64,000 nt of DNA from an uncultured Oscillospiraceae bacterium (GTDB lineage: Bacteria; Bacillota; Clostridia; Oscillospirales; Oscillospiraceae). This document shows, piece by piece, positions 49,745-58,599 of this stretch. Every line of letters starts with the position of its first letter. Position 1 is the first letter of the stretch. The notes under the pieces are model-generated. The model had not been told where the DNA came from, searched no databases, and saw only the letters and a program-made list of their open reading frames with translations. The position numbers and the translations under genes are program-made. The DNA lies in NCBI GenBank assembly GCA_944385365.1, contig CALWWW010000008.1:1-64000 (forward strand). The letters are read 5' to 3'.

Positions 49745-50656
49745 TCAGCAAAAATCCCCAAATTCCACAAAGATATCCCGGCTGGGAACACGATTCCAGT
49801 GAAAATATCGCACCAATTCCCCGGCGGACACCGGTTCCGGCCGGTCCAGCAGTCCCGCCAGCGACGCCAGACGGCCCAAAAGGGCCTCCGCCGTCATGGT
49901 CTGCCGCAGAATCCCCAAATCCAAATCCCGCTCCCGCTTGCTCAGCCGCCGCCCGTCGGCGGCCAGCAGCAGGGGCACATGGTACGCCGCCGGGGGCGTA
50001 CCCTCCAACAGTTTGTACAGGTACCGCTGCCGCGGGGTGGAATCCAGCAGGTCCCGGCCCCGGACCACCTCGGTGATCCCGCCCTCCAGGTCGTCCACCA
50101 CCACGGCCAGCTGGTAGGCATAGACGCCGTCGGCCCGCCGGATGATGAAGTCGCCGCAGTCGGCGGCCAGATTTTCCGAGATAATCCCCTGCAATCCATC
50201 GGTGAACGTGATGGTTCCATCGGGGACCATCAGCCGCCACGCCGGGGCCTTGGTCTTCTCCCGCCGCTGCTGCTCCGTCAGATGGCGGCAGGTCCCGGCG
50301 TAAAGCAATCGCCCGTCGGACGCGTGGGGGGCGTTGGCCGCGTGGAGGTCTGCACGGGAGCAATAGCAGGGGTAGACCAGGCCCATGGAGTCCAGTTTGG
50401 AAAAGGATGCGGCATAGGCGTCGGTCCGCCGGCTCTGCCGCGTCTGCTCCCGGTCCCAATCGAGGCCCAGCCATTGAAGATCGTCCTTGAGCTGGTCGCA
50501 GTATTCCGGACGGCACCGGTCCGGGTCCAGGTCCTCCAGACGCAGAACCATCTCCCCGTTTTGGGACCGCACCGACAGCCACGCCAGCAGGGCGCTCCAA
50601 ACGTTCCCCAGGTGCATCCGTCCGCTGGGACTGGGTGCAAACCGTCCCACCACCAT
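49745..50656 (-). CDS. gluQ: Glutamyl-Q tRNA(Asp) synthetase
   Basis: 303 residues. A truncated GluRS paralogue with only the catalytic domain: FAPSPSGRMHLGN (6-18, HIGH-type), zinc region CYCSRADLH and AGTCRH, VVRGRDLLDSTPRQ, and the KMSKS-type RRLSKRE near 230. GluQRS glutamylates queuosine at the tRNA-Asp wobble base. It lacks the anticodon-binding domain of true GluRS, which fixes the assignment. The second ATG of MDMVV is preferred for spacing to AAAGGCGG. It is 67 bp downstream of the DUF5104 lipoprotein gene. Confidence 0.92.
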   Translation of the reverse strand: MVVGRFAPSPSGRMHLGNVWSALLAWLSVRSQNGEMVLRLEDLDPDRCRPEYCDQLKDDLQWLGLDWDREQTRQSRRTDAYAASFSKLDSMGLVYPCYCSRADLHAANAPHASDGRLLYAGTCRHLTEQQRREKTKAPAWRLMVPDGTITFTDGLQGIISENLAADCGDFIIRRADGVYAYQLAVVVDDLEGGITEVVRGRDLLDSTPRQRYLYKLLEGTPPAAYHVPLLLAADGRRLSKRERDLDLGILRQTMTAEALLGRLASLAGLLDRPEPVSAGELVRYFHWNRVPSRDIFVEFGDFC

Positions 50657-50723
50657 ATCCATTCCGCCTTTCCTATCCGGTGTAACCCCTTTTCGCGCCT
50701 GTATCACAAAAAGAGCAATACCC

Positions 50724-51992
50724 TCAATCGAGTTCGTATTTGCTGTACAAAAGCACTTTTCCGTCGGAGTTCACGGTGACCGGCTGTTCCACCGATTCCG
50801 TCTCCGTCGCTGCCGTAAAGGTGTAGTATTCCCACTCCATGGGAATGGTGACCTCCCAGGTGCGGGCGTCCAATCGCTTCGGCGTGACGGTGTCGCGGTC
50901 ACAGGTCACCTCCGCTTCCACACTGGTGGAGAGGGTCACGGTGGCAAAGCCGTTTTCGATGCCCTCCAACTCTGCGTCCACGGTAAGCTGCCGGACGAAA
51001 ACGCCCGGCGTCTGCCAGCCCAGGTTTTTATAGTCGATGCTGTGTTCCTCGGCATGGAACGTCACGCTGTAAAGCCCCAGACTTTCCCGGCTTTCCGGGT
51101 CCAGCAGATCGCGCAGGTGGAGCACATACGTTTTTCCGTCCGTTTCCAGCACATACATGGTATGGCGTTTGACCACCGGTTCCTCCATGCCGGGAAGATA
51201 CTCCCGCTCCGTCACACAGCCGTACAGCTTCTGGGAGAGAATCGGCCGTTCCAGAACGGTCATCAGCGTTTCAATTTGCCCCGGCAGGTCCTCCGCGTGT
51301 TCCTGGGCATAGGGGGAAAACAGTTGAAAAATACCATCGCCGTCCCCGGCCGCCGCCAGTTCCATCAGCTGTTCCATGTCCGCGTCGTCGGGGGTTTCCT
51401 CCCGATAGGAGCGGAAAATACCGGCCCGCTCCTCCCCGCTGCCGACTGCCCCGTTGTAAAACGTGCCATTGCCGCACAGCAGCCCCAGGTCCGCGGGAAA
51501 GACAGCGAGACTGTAAAATCCCACATTGCCTGGAATAAAATCGTCGTCTATCACATCGATGGCGGCGCATTCATACGCCCCGTCCCTGGTCTCCAGTTCG
51601 ATGGTCCAGTCGCGGGAGCGCCGGACCTGTCCATCGTTCACATAGGCGTCGGACAGATTGCCGCCCAATCCGTGCTCCCAGGAAAGCACCTCCGCCTGGA
51701 AAAAGTCCTCCAGCTCCTCCAGACGTTCCTGAAAATCCCGCTGCTGATTTTTGGCCGCCGGGGAAAACACCTGATACAGCTGCTCCAAATCCCCATCCCG
51801 CAGGCAGCCCATGAGCTTGTCAGTGGTATTTTGGGCGGGATACAGGGGTTTGTACTGCCCCTTGACCAGCCATTCCGTGCTCTTTTCATCGGAAAACAGG
51901 CTGCATCCGGTCAGGAGCAGCAGAAGCAGCAGGGACAGGGCCGCAGCCGTCAGCCGGACCGCGGCGCGTCTGGTCTTTGCAGGTTGATGCAT
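50724..51992 (-). CDS. Lipoprotein with tandem DUF5104-like domains
   Basis: 422 residues. Lipoprotein signal: basic start, hydrophobic run (about 17-27) and lipobox LLTGC, with acylated Cys near 29, so anchored outside. Two related segments follow: LMGCLRDGDLEQLYQVFSP (about 58-76) and LMELAAAGDGDGIFQLFSP (about 203-221), each followed by a helical and beta region like DUF5104, so the gene looks internally duplicated. A final beta-sandwich-like domain lies at about 345-422. Function unknown. The start is preceded by GGGAGG at a slightly long distance. Divergent from the ABC-F gene. Confidence 0.78.
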   Translation of the reverse strand: MHQPAKTRRAAVRLTAAALSLLLLLLLTGCSLFSDEKSTEWLVKGQYKPLYPAQNTTDKLMGCLRDGDLEQLYQVFSPAAKNQQRDFQERLEELEDFFQAEVLSWEHGLGGNLSDAYVNDGQVRRSRDWTIELETRDGAYECAAIDVIDDDFIPGNVGFYSLAVFPADLGLLCGNGTFYNGAVGSGEERAGIFRSYREETPDDADMEQLMELAAAGDGDGIFQLFSPYAQEHAEDLPGQIETLMTVLERPILSQKLYGCVTEREYLPGMEEPVVKRHTMYVLETDGKTYVLHLRDLLDPESRESLGLYSVTFHAEEHSIDYKNLGWQTPGVFVRQLTVDAELEGIENGFATVTLSTSVEAEVTCDRDTVTPKRLDARTWEVTIPMEWEYYTFTAATETESVEQPVTVNSDGKVLLYSKYELD

Positions 51993-52077
51993 GGTTGGAA
52001 CGTCCTCCCTCCGCCGTCGGGCAATCCACGGGAATTTGCCGGACGTGTCCCCACCAGTATACCGGCAAAAGTTCCCG

Positions 52078-52106
52078 TGGTCAACGGGCCTGTCCTGTGA
52101 TACAAT
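52078..52106 (+). promoter_or_regulatory. Promoter of the ABC-F gene
   Basis: TGGTCA, 17-bp spacer, TACAAT, 31 bp before the start codon. Confidence 0.5.
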
Positions 52107-52137
52107 GGAGAAAATCACCAGGAACGGAGAATCCCCC

Positions 52138-53928
52138 ATGTTGTTACGCGCAGAACAGGTGTCCATGAACTACGGCACCCGTCAACTTTTCACCGATGTG
52201 ACCATTCACCTCAATGCCGGGGACCGCATCGGCATCATCGGCATCAACGGCACCGGCAAGTCGTCGCTGCTGCGGGTTCTGGCCGGGGCCGCCGAGCCGG
52301 ACAGCGGCACGGTGACGCTGGACCCCAACATTCAGGTGTCCTATCTGTCCCAGGACCCCCATATGGAACCGGAACACACGGTGCTGGAACAGGTGTTTGC
52401 CGCCTGGCCCGCCGAATTCCGGGAGCTGGCCGAGTACGAAGCCCGCTCCATGCTGACCCGGCTGGGCACCACCGATGTTGAGCAAGAAGTGGGCACCCTG
52501 TCCGGTGGACAGAAAAAGCGGGTGGCGTTGGCGGCGGCGCTGATTCACCCGGCGGATGTGCTGATTCTCGACGAGCCGACGAACCATCTGGACGCCGACA
52601 TGGTGGCGTGGCTGGAGGAACGGCTGAAAAAGTTTCGGGGCGGTCTGATTATGGTCACCCACGACCGGTATTTTCTGGAACGGGTCGTCACGGAGATTGC
52701 CGAGTTGTCCCATGCAAAATTACGGTTCTACGAGGCCAACTATTCCAAATATCTGGAGTTAAAGGACCAGGAAGCCCAGATGCAGGAGGCGTCGGAGCGG
52801 AAGCGTCAGGCGCTGCTGCGGCGGGAACGGGAATGGATTATGCGGGGCTGCCGGGCCCGGACCACCAAGAGCAAGGACCGGGTGGAGCGGTATCACGTCC
52901 TGGTCAACCAGACCCAGGAAGCCGCCGACGGTACGGTGCAGGTGGCGGCCCAGGCCAGCCGGTTGGGCAAGCAGATCATTGCATTGGACCACGTTTCCAA
53001 GTCCTACGACGGCAAGGTGGTCCTTGCGGATTTCTCCCTGTCCATCAGCCGGGAGGACCGGCTGGGCATTGTGGGCCACAACGGCGCGGGCAAGTCCACG
53101 CTGCTGAACATGATCGCGGGCCGTCTGGCCCCGGACAGCGGCACGGTGGAAATCGGCCAGACGGTGAAAATCGGCTACTTTACCCAGGAGGGCCGGGACC
53201 TGGACCCCAACCAGCGGGTCTTCGACTGCATTTCCGAAATCGGCAGTCAAGTGACCACGTCGGAGGGCACCCTGTCGGCGTCGCAGATGCTGGAGCGGTT
53301 CCTGTTCCCGCCGGAGGTCCAGTACCGGCAAATCGGCAAGCTGTCCGGCGGCGAACGGCGGCGGCTGTATCTGCTGAGCATTCTGATGCAGGCCCCCAAT
53401 GTGCTGCTGTTGGACGAGCCCACCAACGACCTGGATATTACGACGCTGTCCATTCTGGAGGACTATCTGGAGACGTTCCCCGGTCCGGTGCTGGCGGTGT
53501 CCCACGACCGGTATTTTCTGGACCGGCTGGCCGGTGAGATTCTCGAGGTGGGCGAAGGCGGCATGGTCACCCGCCATGTGGGCAACTACAGCGATTACGC
53601 CGCGTCCCGGCCCGCGCCGGAAACCCCGGAGAAAAAGGCCGTGGAGAAAAAGGAGCCGCCCAAGCCCCGGCCCAAGAAATTGAAGTTCTCTTTTAAGGAG
53701 CAGCGGGAATATGATACCATCGACGCGGACATTGCGGCGCTGGAGGAAAAAATCGCCGCCTGTGACCGGGAGATTACGGAAAACGCCTCGGATTATCTGG
53801 CGTTGGAACGGCTGAGCGAAGAAAAAAGCCAGCTGGAAGCCCAGCTGGACGAGAAGACGGAACGGTGGGTCTATCTGACGGAACTGGCGGAACAGATCGA
53901 GGCCCAGCGGCAGGAGGGGAACCGATGA
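52138..53928 (+). CDS. ABC-F family ATPase
   Basis: 596 residues, soluble, two ABC cassettes and no membrane domain. Cassette 1: Walker A GINGTGKSS (about 38-46), signature LSGGQKKRV, Walker B VLILDEPTNHLD. Cassette 2: GHNGAGKST near 320, LSGGERRRL, LLLDEPTNDLD. The inter-domain linker (about 210-285) is long and charged with an arm-like insert, and a C-terminal coiled coil (about 535-596) follows a Pro/Lys-rich linker. ABC-F proteins act on the ribosome. The Uup/EttA-like layout fits housekeeping more than antibiotic protection, but resistance cannot be excluded. The stop overlaps the next start by four bases. Confidence 0.92.
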   Translation: MLLRAEQVSMNYGTRQLFTDVTIHLNAGDRIGIIGINGTGKSSLLRVLAGAAEPDSGTVTLDPNIQVSYLSQDPHMEPEHTVLEQVFAAWPAEFRELAEYEARSMLTRLGTTDVEQEVGTLSGGQKKRVALAAALIHPADVLILDEPTNHLDADMVAWLEERLKKFRGGLIMVTHDRYFLERVVTEIAELSHAKLRFYEANYSKYLELKDQEAQMQEASERKRQALLRREREWIMRGCRARTTKSKDRVERYHVLVNQTQEAADGTVQVAAQASRLGKQIIALDHVSKSYDGKVVLADFSLSISREDRLGIVGHNGAGKSTLLNMIAGRLAPDSGTVEIGQTVKIGYFTQEGRDLDPNQRVFDCISEIGSQVTTSEGTLSASQMLERFLFPPEVQYRQIGKLSGGERRRLYLLSILMQAPNVLLLDEPTNDLDITTLSILEDYLETFPGPVLAVSHDRYFLDRLAGEILEVGEGGMVTRHVGNYSDYAASRPAPETPEKKAVEKKEPPKPRPKKLKFSFKEQREYDTIDADIAALEEKIAACDREITENASDYLALERLSEEKSQLEAQLDEKTERWVYLTELAEQIEAQRQEGNR

Positions 53929-54575
53929 AACATCGATCTTTGAAAGAGTGGGCCATCCGGCTGGTGCTGCTGCTGTTGGGTCTGACGGTGGCCCATCTGG
54001 GCGTGACGCTGTTTTTGCAGTCGGATTTGGGGTCGGACCCCTTTTCGGTGCTGGTCCAGGGCATTTCCATGCAGGTGGGGCTGTCCTTCGGTACGACCCA
54101 TGTGATTGTGACCTGTGCATTGATGGCGATTATGCTGGTGACCACCAGGGGCTATGTGCTGCCGGGTACGGTGGTCTGCGCGTTCTGCGGCGGGCCGATT
54201 ATCGACGCGTTCACATGGCTGCTGGGGGGCTTCATCAACGCTTCCCTGCCCATGGCGCTGCGGGTGGCGTCGTCGGTGGTGGGATGCGTCATTCTGGCGG
54301 CGGGCATGTCGCTGGTGATTCGGTCTGACGCCGGTACGGGCCCCAATGACCTGGTGGCGGTGATTCTGGCGGATAAGTTGAAGCGGTTTCAGTTCCGGTG
54401 GGTCCGGATGACGTGTGACGCAGTGTTTATGGTGGTGGGCTTCGTGCTGGGCGGTACCGTGGGATTGGGAACGGTGCTGGCCGTGTTCCTGATCGGGCCC
54501 GTGGTCCAGTGGTTCCTGCCCCGGAGCCAGAAAATTGTGGAGCGGTGCGTCCGCACCATGCCCAAAGTCTCCTGA
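53925..54575 (+). CDS. YczE/YyaS/YitT-family membrane protein
   Basis: 216 residues with five or six membrane segments (about 9-27, 45-68, 75-98, 105-130, 150-170, 180-200). FLQSDLGSDPFSVLVQGIS near the first helix and DAGTGPNDLVAVIL near 140-153 are the paired D-x-G-x-x-P motifs of the YczE family, apparently from internal duplication. The transported molecule, if any, is unknown. Overlaps the ABC-F gene by four bases (ATGA). Confidence 0.82.
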   Translation: MKHRSLKEWAIRLVLLLLGLTVAHLGVTLFLQSDLGSDPFSVLVQGISMQVGLSFGTTHVIVTCALMAIMLVTTRGYVLPGTVVCAFCGGPIIDAFTWLLGGFINASLPMALRVASSVVGCVILAAGMSLVIRSDAGTGPNDLVAVILADKLKRFQFRWVRMTCDAVFMVVGFVLGGTVGLGTVLAVFLIGPVVQWFLPRSQKIVERCVRTMPKVS

Positions 54576-54587
54576 GCACCAAAAATT

Positions 54588-55412
54588 AAAAGTTTTACTC
54601 GATTTTTTTCAAAAAATCGCAGGGGTCCAGGGGGCAGCGCCCCCGGTCGCCCGTCGCAGCGGGCGAAATTCCCGCTGGCCGCAGCCAGCGAAACACCCGC
54701 GCCGCGCACGGCGCGAAATGCCCCTGTCGTTCAAAGCGCCATCCGCAGATGGCGCAATCCCCGGCCAAAGGCCATGGCCCCCGTCGCCGCCCCCTGCGGG
54801 GGTGGACGGCGGGGGCCATCCATTTCACCCAGCGTAGGGGCCGGCATCCCTGACGGCCCCGGACGGAATACTCCATGAACGCGTCAAGAATGCCGCGTCC
54901 TACGAAACGGTTACGCATTCGCCCCCATGCGCCGGTCAACGCCACCCAGTGCGGCGCGGCGGCACACACAGGTGCCGCCCTACGAACACGGACGAACTGC
55001 CCCGCATGGTTTGTGGGGCGGGTACGTCATCGGGCACGGTACGACATAAGGCCGCCGCCCACCACCCGCTGACGGGGTGGGGACGGCGGCCTTCGGCTTT
55101 GCCGGAGATTGCGCCATCTGCGGATGGCGCTTTAGACGATTAGGGATTTCGCCCGCTGCGGCGGGCGGGTATTTCGCGCCTTGCGAGGCGCGACCAAAGG
55201 CTCTGCCTTTGGAAACCGCGATTTGGGCAACGCACCGCCGGTTGGCAAGAGGTGTCGGCGAGGAATTTTGTGGCAGAGCAAGGCCCAGCTTCGCCGCCAT
55301 ACTGGATGTATGGCAAGAAGCTGGGCCGCAGCTATGGCGCAAAAGGCCCGGCGACACCCGCAGACATACCGGCGGTAAGTTGCCCCACAGAAAAAAATCG
55401 AGTAAAACTTTT
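54588..55412. repeat. Intergenic hairpin mosaic, block 7 (contains element copy c)
   Basis: Between convergent genes. Holds two mosaic halves: 54588-54910 (AT palindrome, CCAGGGGGC stem, GAAA-tailed hairpins, CGCA-loop stem, long stem of the ATGGCCCCCG class, GTAGGG pair) and 54955-55412 in reverse order (GGCGGCAC hairpin, long AAGGCCGCCG stem at 55047-55093, CGCA-loop stem near 55108-55130, GAAA-tailed hairpins, CCAAAGGC stem, element copy c). The whole block is roughly a head-to-head arrangement ending at the stop codons of both flanking genes. No gene. Confidence 0.85.
55224..55387 (+). repeat. Structured repeat element, copy c
   Basis: 164 bp, best-paired copy: TGGGCAAC/GTTGCCCCA ends, CCGCCGGT/ACCGGCGG perfect, GGTGTCG/CGACACC perfect, GGCCCAGCTT/AAGCTGGGCC perfect, and the CCATAC-TGGAT-GTATGG tip. 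Its flanks are nearly the same as those of copy b. Confidence 0.82.
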
Positions 55413-56395
55413 TACTTTTCCGTATTCAGAGTACGGTAGCCGGTGGCGAAGTCCACCACGTTATCGGGGCGCTCTCCGTTCAGAAACTTTTTCAGATTCC
55501 GACAGGCAATCTCCACGATTTTCTCCGTGGTTTCCGGCACGTCCCCAAAACTGGCGCCCGCCACATGGGGCGTAATCAGCACATCTTTCCGCCGCCACAA
55601 CGGATGGTCCGGCGGCAGCGGTTCCGGGTTGGTCACATCCAGCACCGCCCCGGCCAGGTGGCCCGATTCCAGCACTTCATTGAGCACGTCCGGGTCCAGC
55701 AGCGTTCCCCGGCCCACATTGACCAGCAACGCCGTATCTTTCATGGACCGCAGCACTTCCCGGCTCAGCAGTCCCCTGGTCTCCGCCGTATTGGGCAGGG
55801 CGCACACCACCACGTCGGCCCGGCCCCACAATTTGGGCAGGTCCTCCATGGTGTACATCTCGTCAAAACACTCGGGCGTTTCCCGCTTGGTCCGGCGGAC
55901 GCCGATGACGGCCCTGGGCAAAAAGGGCCGCAGCCGTTTCGCCACCGCCGTGCCGATATCCCCGGCTCCGACGATCAGAACCGTCGCGCCCTCGATGCCC
56001 TTTCCCGACAGCTGGGGTAGCCACTCTCCCCGCTCCTGCTGGCGCACATAGGCGTCCAGGTGGCGAAGCCGCAGCAGCACCGCGCCGAGGACATACTCCG
56101 CAATGACACCGCCGAACGCGCCGGTGGCGCAGCTGACCAGAACATTGTCCGGAAACGACGGAGCCTTGGTGTACAGGTCTGCCCCGGCCCAGGTCATCTG
56201 AATCCACCGGAGATTGGGCGCATCCGCCAGCGTCTCCGGCTTCGGTTCTCCGACGATGGCCGTGGCGGCCCCAAAGGCCGCCCGCCGCTGTTCCTCGTCG
56301 CAGTCCTCCGCAAAGATCACCGGCACGGACCCGGCGGCGGCCCGCAGCCGTTCCCGCTGGGCCGGTGTAAACGACGGCAGCACGTAAACACTCAT
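55412..56395 (-). CDS. D-2-hydroxyacid dehydrogenase (NAD-dependent)
   Basis: 327 residues. NAD-binding VLIVGAGDIGTAVAKRL (about 139-155) within a D-isomer dehydrogenase fold; catalytic Arg in VNVGRGTLLD (about 231-240), Glu in TNPEPLPPDHPL, and His in ITPHVAGAS (about 283-291). The substrate may be glyoxylate/hydroxypyruvate or a branched 2-ketoacid; no neighbour decides. The start overlaps the YbaK-type gene by four bases. Confidence 0.9.
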   Translation of the reverse strand: MSVYVLPSFTPAQRERLRAAAGSVPVIFAEDCDEEQRRAAFGAATAIVGEPKPETLADAPNLRWIQMTWAGADLYTKAPSFPDNVLVSCATGAFGGVIAEYVLGAVLLRLRHLDAYVRQQERGEWLPQLSGKGIEGATVLIVGAGDIGTAVAKRLRPFLPRAVIGVRRTKRETPECFDEMYTMEDLPKLWGRADVVVCALPNTAETRGLLSREVLRSMKDTALLVNVGRGTLLDPDVLNEVLESGHLAGAVLDVTNPEPLPPDHPLWRRKDVLITPHVAGASFGDVPETTEKIVEIACRNLKKFLNGERPDNVVDFATGYRTLNTEK

Positions 56396-56967
56396 GCTTC
56401 CGGCTCCTCCACCGGCAAATCCACAAAAATCGGCTCGTGGTGCAGCTCCGGCAGCACCTTATGGAGCAGATCGTCCATGGTGAACCAGATGGTGGACGCG
56501 TTGATGCAGGGGTGGCAGCTGACGTTTTTCGCCTCGGCCACGGATTTGTCGATGACCAGCTGCACCTGGTTTTCCGTGTCGTGCATCAGTCCCAGCACCG
56601 TGACGGAGCCGGGCGTCAGATTCAGATACCGCTCCATGTCCTCCGCCCCGGCAAAGCTGAGCCGGGCCACGCCCAGCTGCTTGGACAGGTCCTTGGTCTT
56701 GAACACCTTTTCCCCGTCCAGCATCAGCAGATAGAACTTGGTTTTCTGCCGGTTGCAGAGGAAGAGATTCTTGCAGATTTTCTCCCCCAGAACCTGCTCC
56801 ACGGCCTCACACTGGGCGATGGTGTCGGCGTGGCTGTGGTCGGCACGGGCATAGGGGATTTCCAGCCGGTCCAGCAGGTCGTAGCAGGCCATCTCTTTGG
56901 GAAGCCGGTTGGCCGCCGAAGCGGGCCGCCCGTGATACAGCGTTTGATCGATGTAAAATTCGTCCAT
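56392..56967 (-). CDS. YbaK/ProX-type aminoacyl-tRNA deacylase (PrdX-like)
   Basis: 191 residues, start chosen at the ATG preceded by GAGGTACAAA. Trans-editing domain that removes mischarged Ala or Cys from tRNA-Pro. The Lys in KTKFYLLMLDGEK and KTKDLSKQLG, LTPGSVTVLGLMHD (about 121-134), and the C-terminal HPCINASTIWF follow the PrdX/ProXp-ala pattern. The separate protein is consistent with a ProRS without editing insert, but proS is not in this window. Overlaps the dehydrogenase gene. Confidence 0.88.
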   Translation of the reverse strand: MDEFYIDQTLYHGRPASAANRLPKEMACYDLLDRLEIPYARADHSHADTIAQCEAVEQVLGEKICKNLFLCNRQKTKFYLLMLDGEKVFKTKDLSKQLGVARLSFAGAEDMERYLNLTPGSVTVLGLMHDTENQVQLVIDKSVAEAKNVSCHPCINASTIWFTMDDLLHKVLPELHHEPIFVDLPVEEPEA

Positions 56968-56975
56968 TTTGTACC

Positions 56976-58376
56976 TCAATAGCCGCGGATGTACAGATCA
57001 TCCACGGTGATATCCCGCTCATAGGGATTGATGCAGCGGTTCACCGTATCGGGCACCGTGTAGGGGTCCAGCAGATAGTAGGAGCCGCCGGAAATGGTGG
57101 TGGCCGTACCGGGCAGCGTCTCCGTCTGGATGTTGTCCAGGTCACAGCGCAGCATGGCCCAGGCCAGCCACGACAGCTCCTTGACGTTCAAATCCGTCTC
57201 CACGTTGCCGCCCAGCCAGGCCACCAGCTGGGGCGTCTTGAACACCAGCGTGGGGCTGACCCACTGCTTGGCCGCCGCCGAGACAAAGTCCCGCTGCACG
57301 TCCACACGGCCCAAATCCGCCGTGGCATAGCCGGAACGGAACCGCACCAGGCCCATAGCCTCGGTGCCGTTGAGCTTCTGCTCTCCGGCCTTCAAATCAA
57401 TATAGAGGTCCTGGCTGGGGTCGTTGTAGTACATATCCTGGGGCACGTTGAAGGTGACGCCGCCCATGATATCCACCAGGTCCACAAAGCTGTCCAGATT
57501 GACCATAATATAGCCGTCGGGCCAGAATCCAATGGACTCCTTCACCCGCTGCTGGAGCATTTCCATGCCCTCTTCGCCGCCGCCGTTGATGCCGTAAACG
57601 CCGTTGATCTTGGGCACCGAATAGGAGCCGTTGACCCGGGTATCTCTGGGAATACTGACCAGCGACACCTGTTTGTCACTGGTATTGACATTCATCAGCA
57701 TCAGGGTGTCGGTGCGGGTGCCGCCCTCGTCGGTACCGATGAGCAGAATGGTAGAGGAACCGGCCTTGCGGGCGCCCAGACTGTCCGCGCCATCGTAGAC
57801 GGGCTGGGTAGCGATGAGCTTGGACACCAGAGCCACCAGCGCCGCCAGCACCAGAAGGATCAGCAGCAGGATGAAAATGCGTTTGATCCAACGGCCTTTC
57901 CGCTTCTTTCTGGGGCGCTCCTCGTACAACTCGTCGTCCTCCTCATCCTCGTCATCATCCAGGTCCTCGAACATCTGCCGGGCGGACATGGGACCCTGGG
58001 CGCGGCGGACGGCCCGTTGGGCGTCGCTGCGGGATTGGGGCGGAGCCGCCGAGGGCTTCGGCTGGGTCGGACGGCCGCCGGCAGGCGTCTGCACAGGCCG
58101 GGCCGCACGGGCCGACGCGCTGCGGACCACCGGGGCACGGTTCTCCGAGCCGAAATACTCACCGGCAAAGTCGGGCCGCTCCCAGGGCGGCACCGGTTTC
58201 GACTGCTGCGGCATATGGATGGGAGTATATTGCTGCGTCTCATCGGAGACGGCGCTGTGGCTGGGTGCGGCAGGCTCTGCCGGAGGCACGTCTCCGCCGT
58301 CGGCCCCGTCCTCGCCCAGCAGCCGCCGGACATCCGACAAAATCTCGTCCAGATCGCCGGAATCATAAGGGGACAT
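56976..58376 (-). CDS. LytR-CpsA-Psr (LCP) family wall-polymer ligase
   Basis: 466 residues from MSPYDSGD, with AAAGGAAG upstream. A long disordered cytosolic N-terminus (about 1-150, rich in Ala, Pro, acidic and Arg residues, with a DLDDDEDEEDDE run) precedes a basic patch and one membrane helix (about 163-183). The extracytoplasmic LCP domain (about 210-430) shows LIGTDEGGTRTDTLMLM, SIPRDTRV and the later VRFRSGYATADLGRVDVQ block with the conserved Arg and Asp. LCP enzymes attach teichoic-acid or capsule-type polymers to peptidoglycan. Confidence 0.92.
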   Translation of the reverse strand: MSPYDSGDLDEILSDVRRLLGEDGADGGDVPPAEPAAPSHSAVSDETQQYTPIHMPQQSKPVPPWERPDFAGEYFGSENRAPVVRSASARAARPVQTPAGGRPTQPKPSAAPPQSRSDAQRAVRRAQGPMSARQMFEDLDDDEDEEDDELYEERPRKKRKGRWIKRIFILLLILLVLAALVALVSKLIATQPVYDGADSLGARKAGSSTILLIGTDEGGTRTDTLMLMNVNTSDKQVSLVSIPRDTRVNGSYSVPKINGVYGINGGGEEGMEMLQQRVKESIGFWPDGYIMVNLDSFVDLVDIMGGVTFNVPQDMYYNDPSQDLYIDLKAGEQKLNGTEAMGLVRFRSGYATADLGRVDVQRDFVSAAAKQWVSPTLVFKTPQLVAWLGGNVETDLNVKELSWLAWAMLRCDLDNIQTETLPGTATTISGGSYYLLDPYTVPDTVNRCINPYERDITVDDLYIRGY

Positions 58377-58530
58377 AACGCCACTTCCTTTCCTGTTTTT
58401 ATCCGGACCGCGCCCATGGGCTGCCATCCGGGTCTACTATTTTAATACGAAATCGCGGCGGTGTAAACGAGATTTTTTGAAAAACCGGGAAATTCGTCGA
58501 AATTCTACCGCGTATTTTTACTGTACTATC

Positions 58531-58560
58531 TTTACAGACACGGTTGGATTGTGGTATACT
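58531..58560 (+). promoter_or_regulatory. Promoter of the DUF362 gene
   Basis: TTTACA, 18-bp spacer, TATACT, about 40 bp before the ATG. Confidence 0.6.
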
Positions 58561-58599
58561 GGAAGTTGAATTGGAATAATTTCACTAGGAGTTTTAGCC

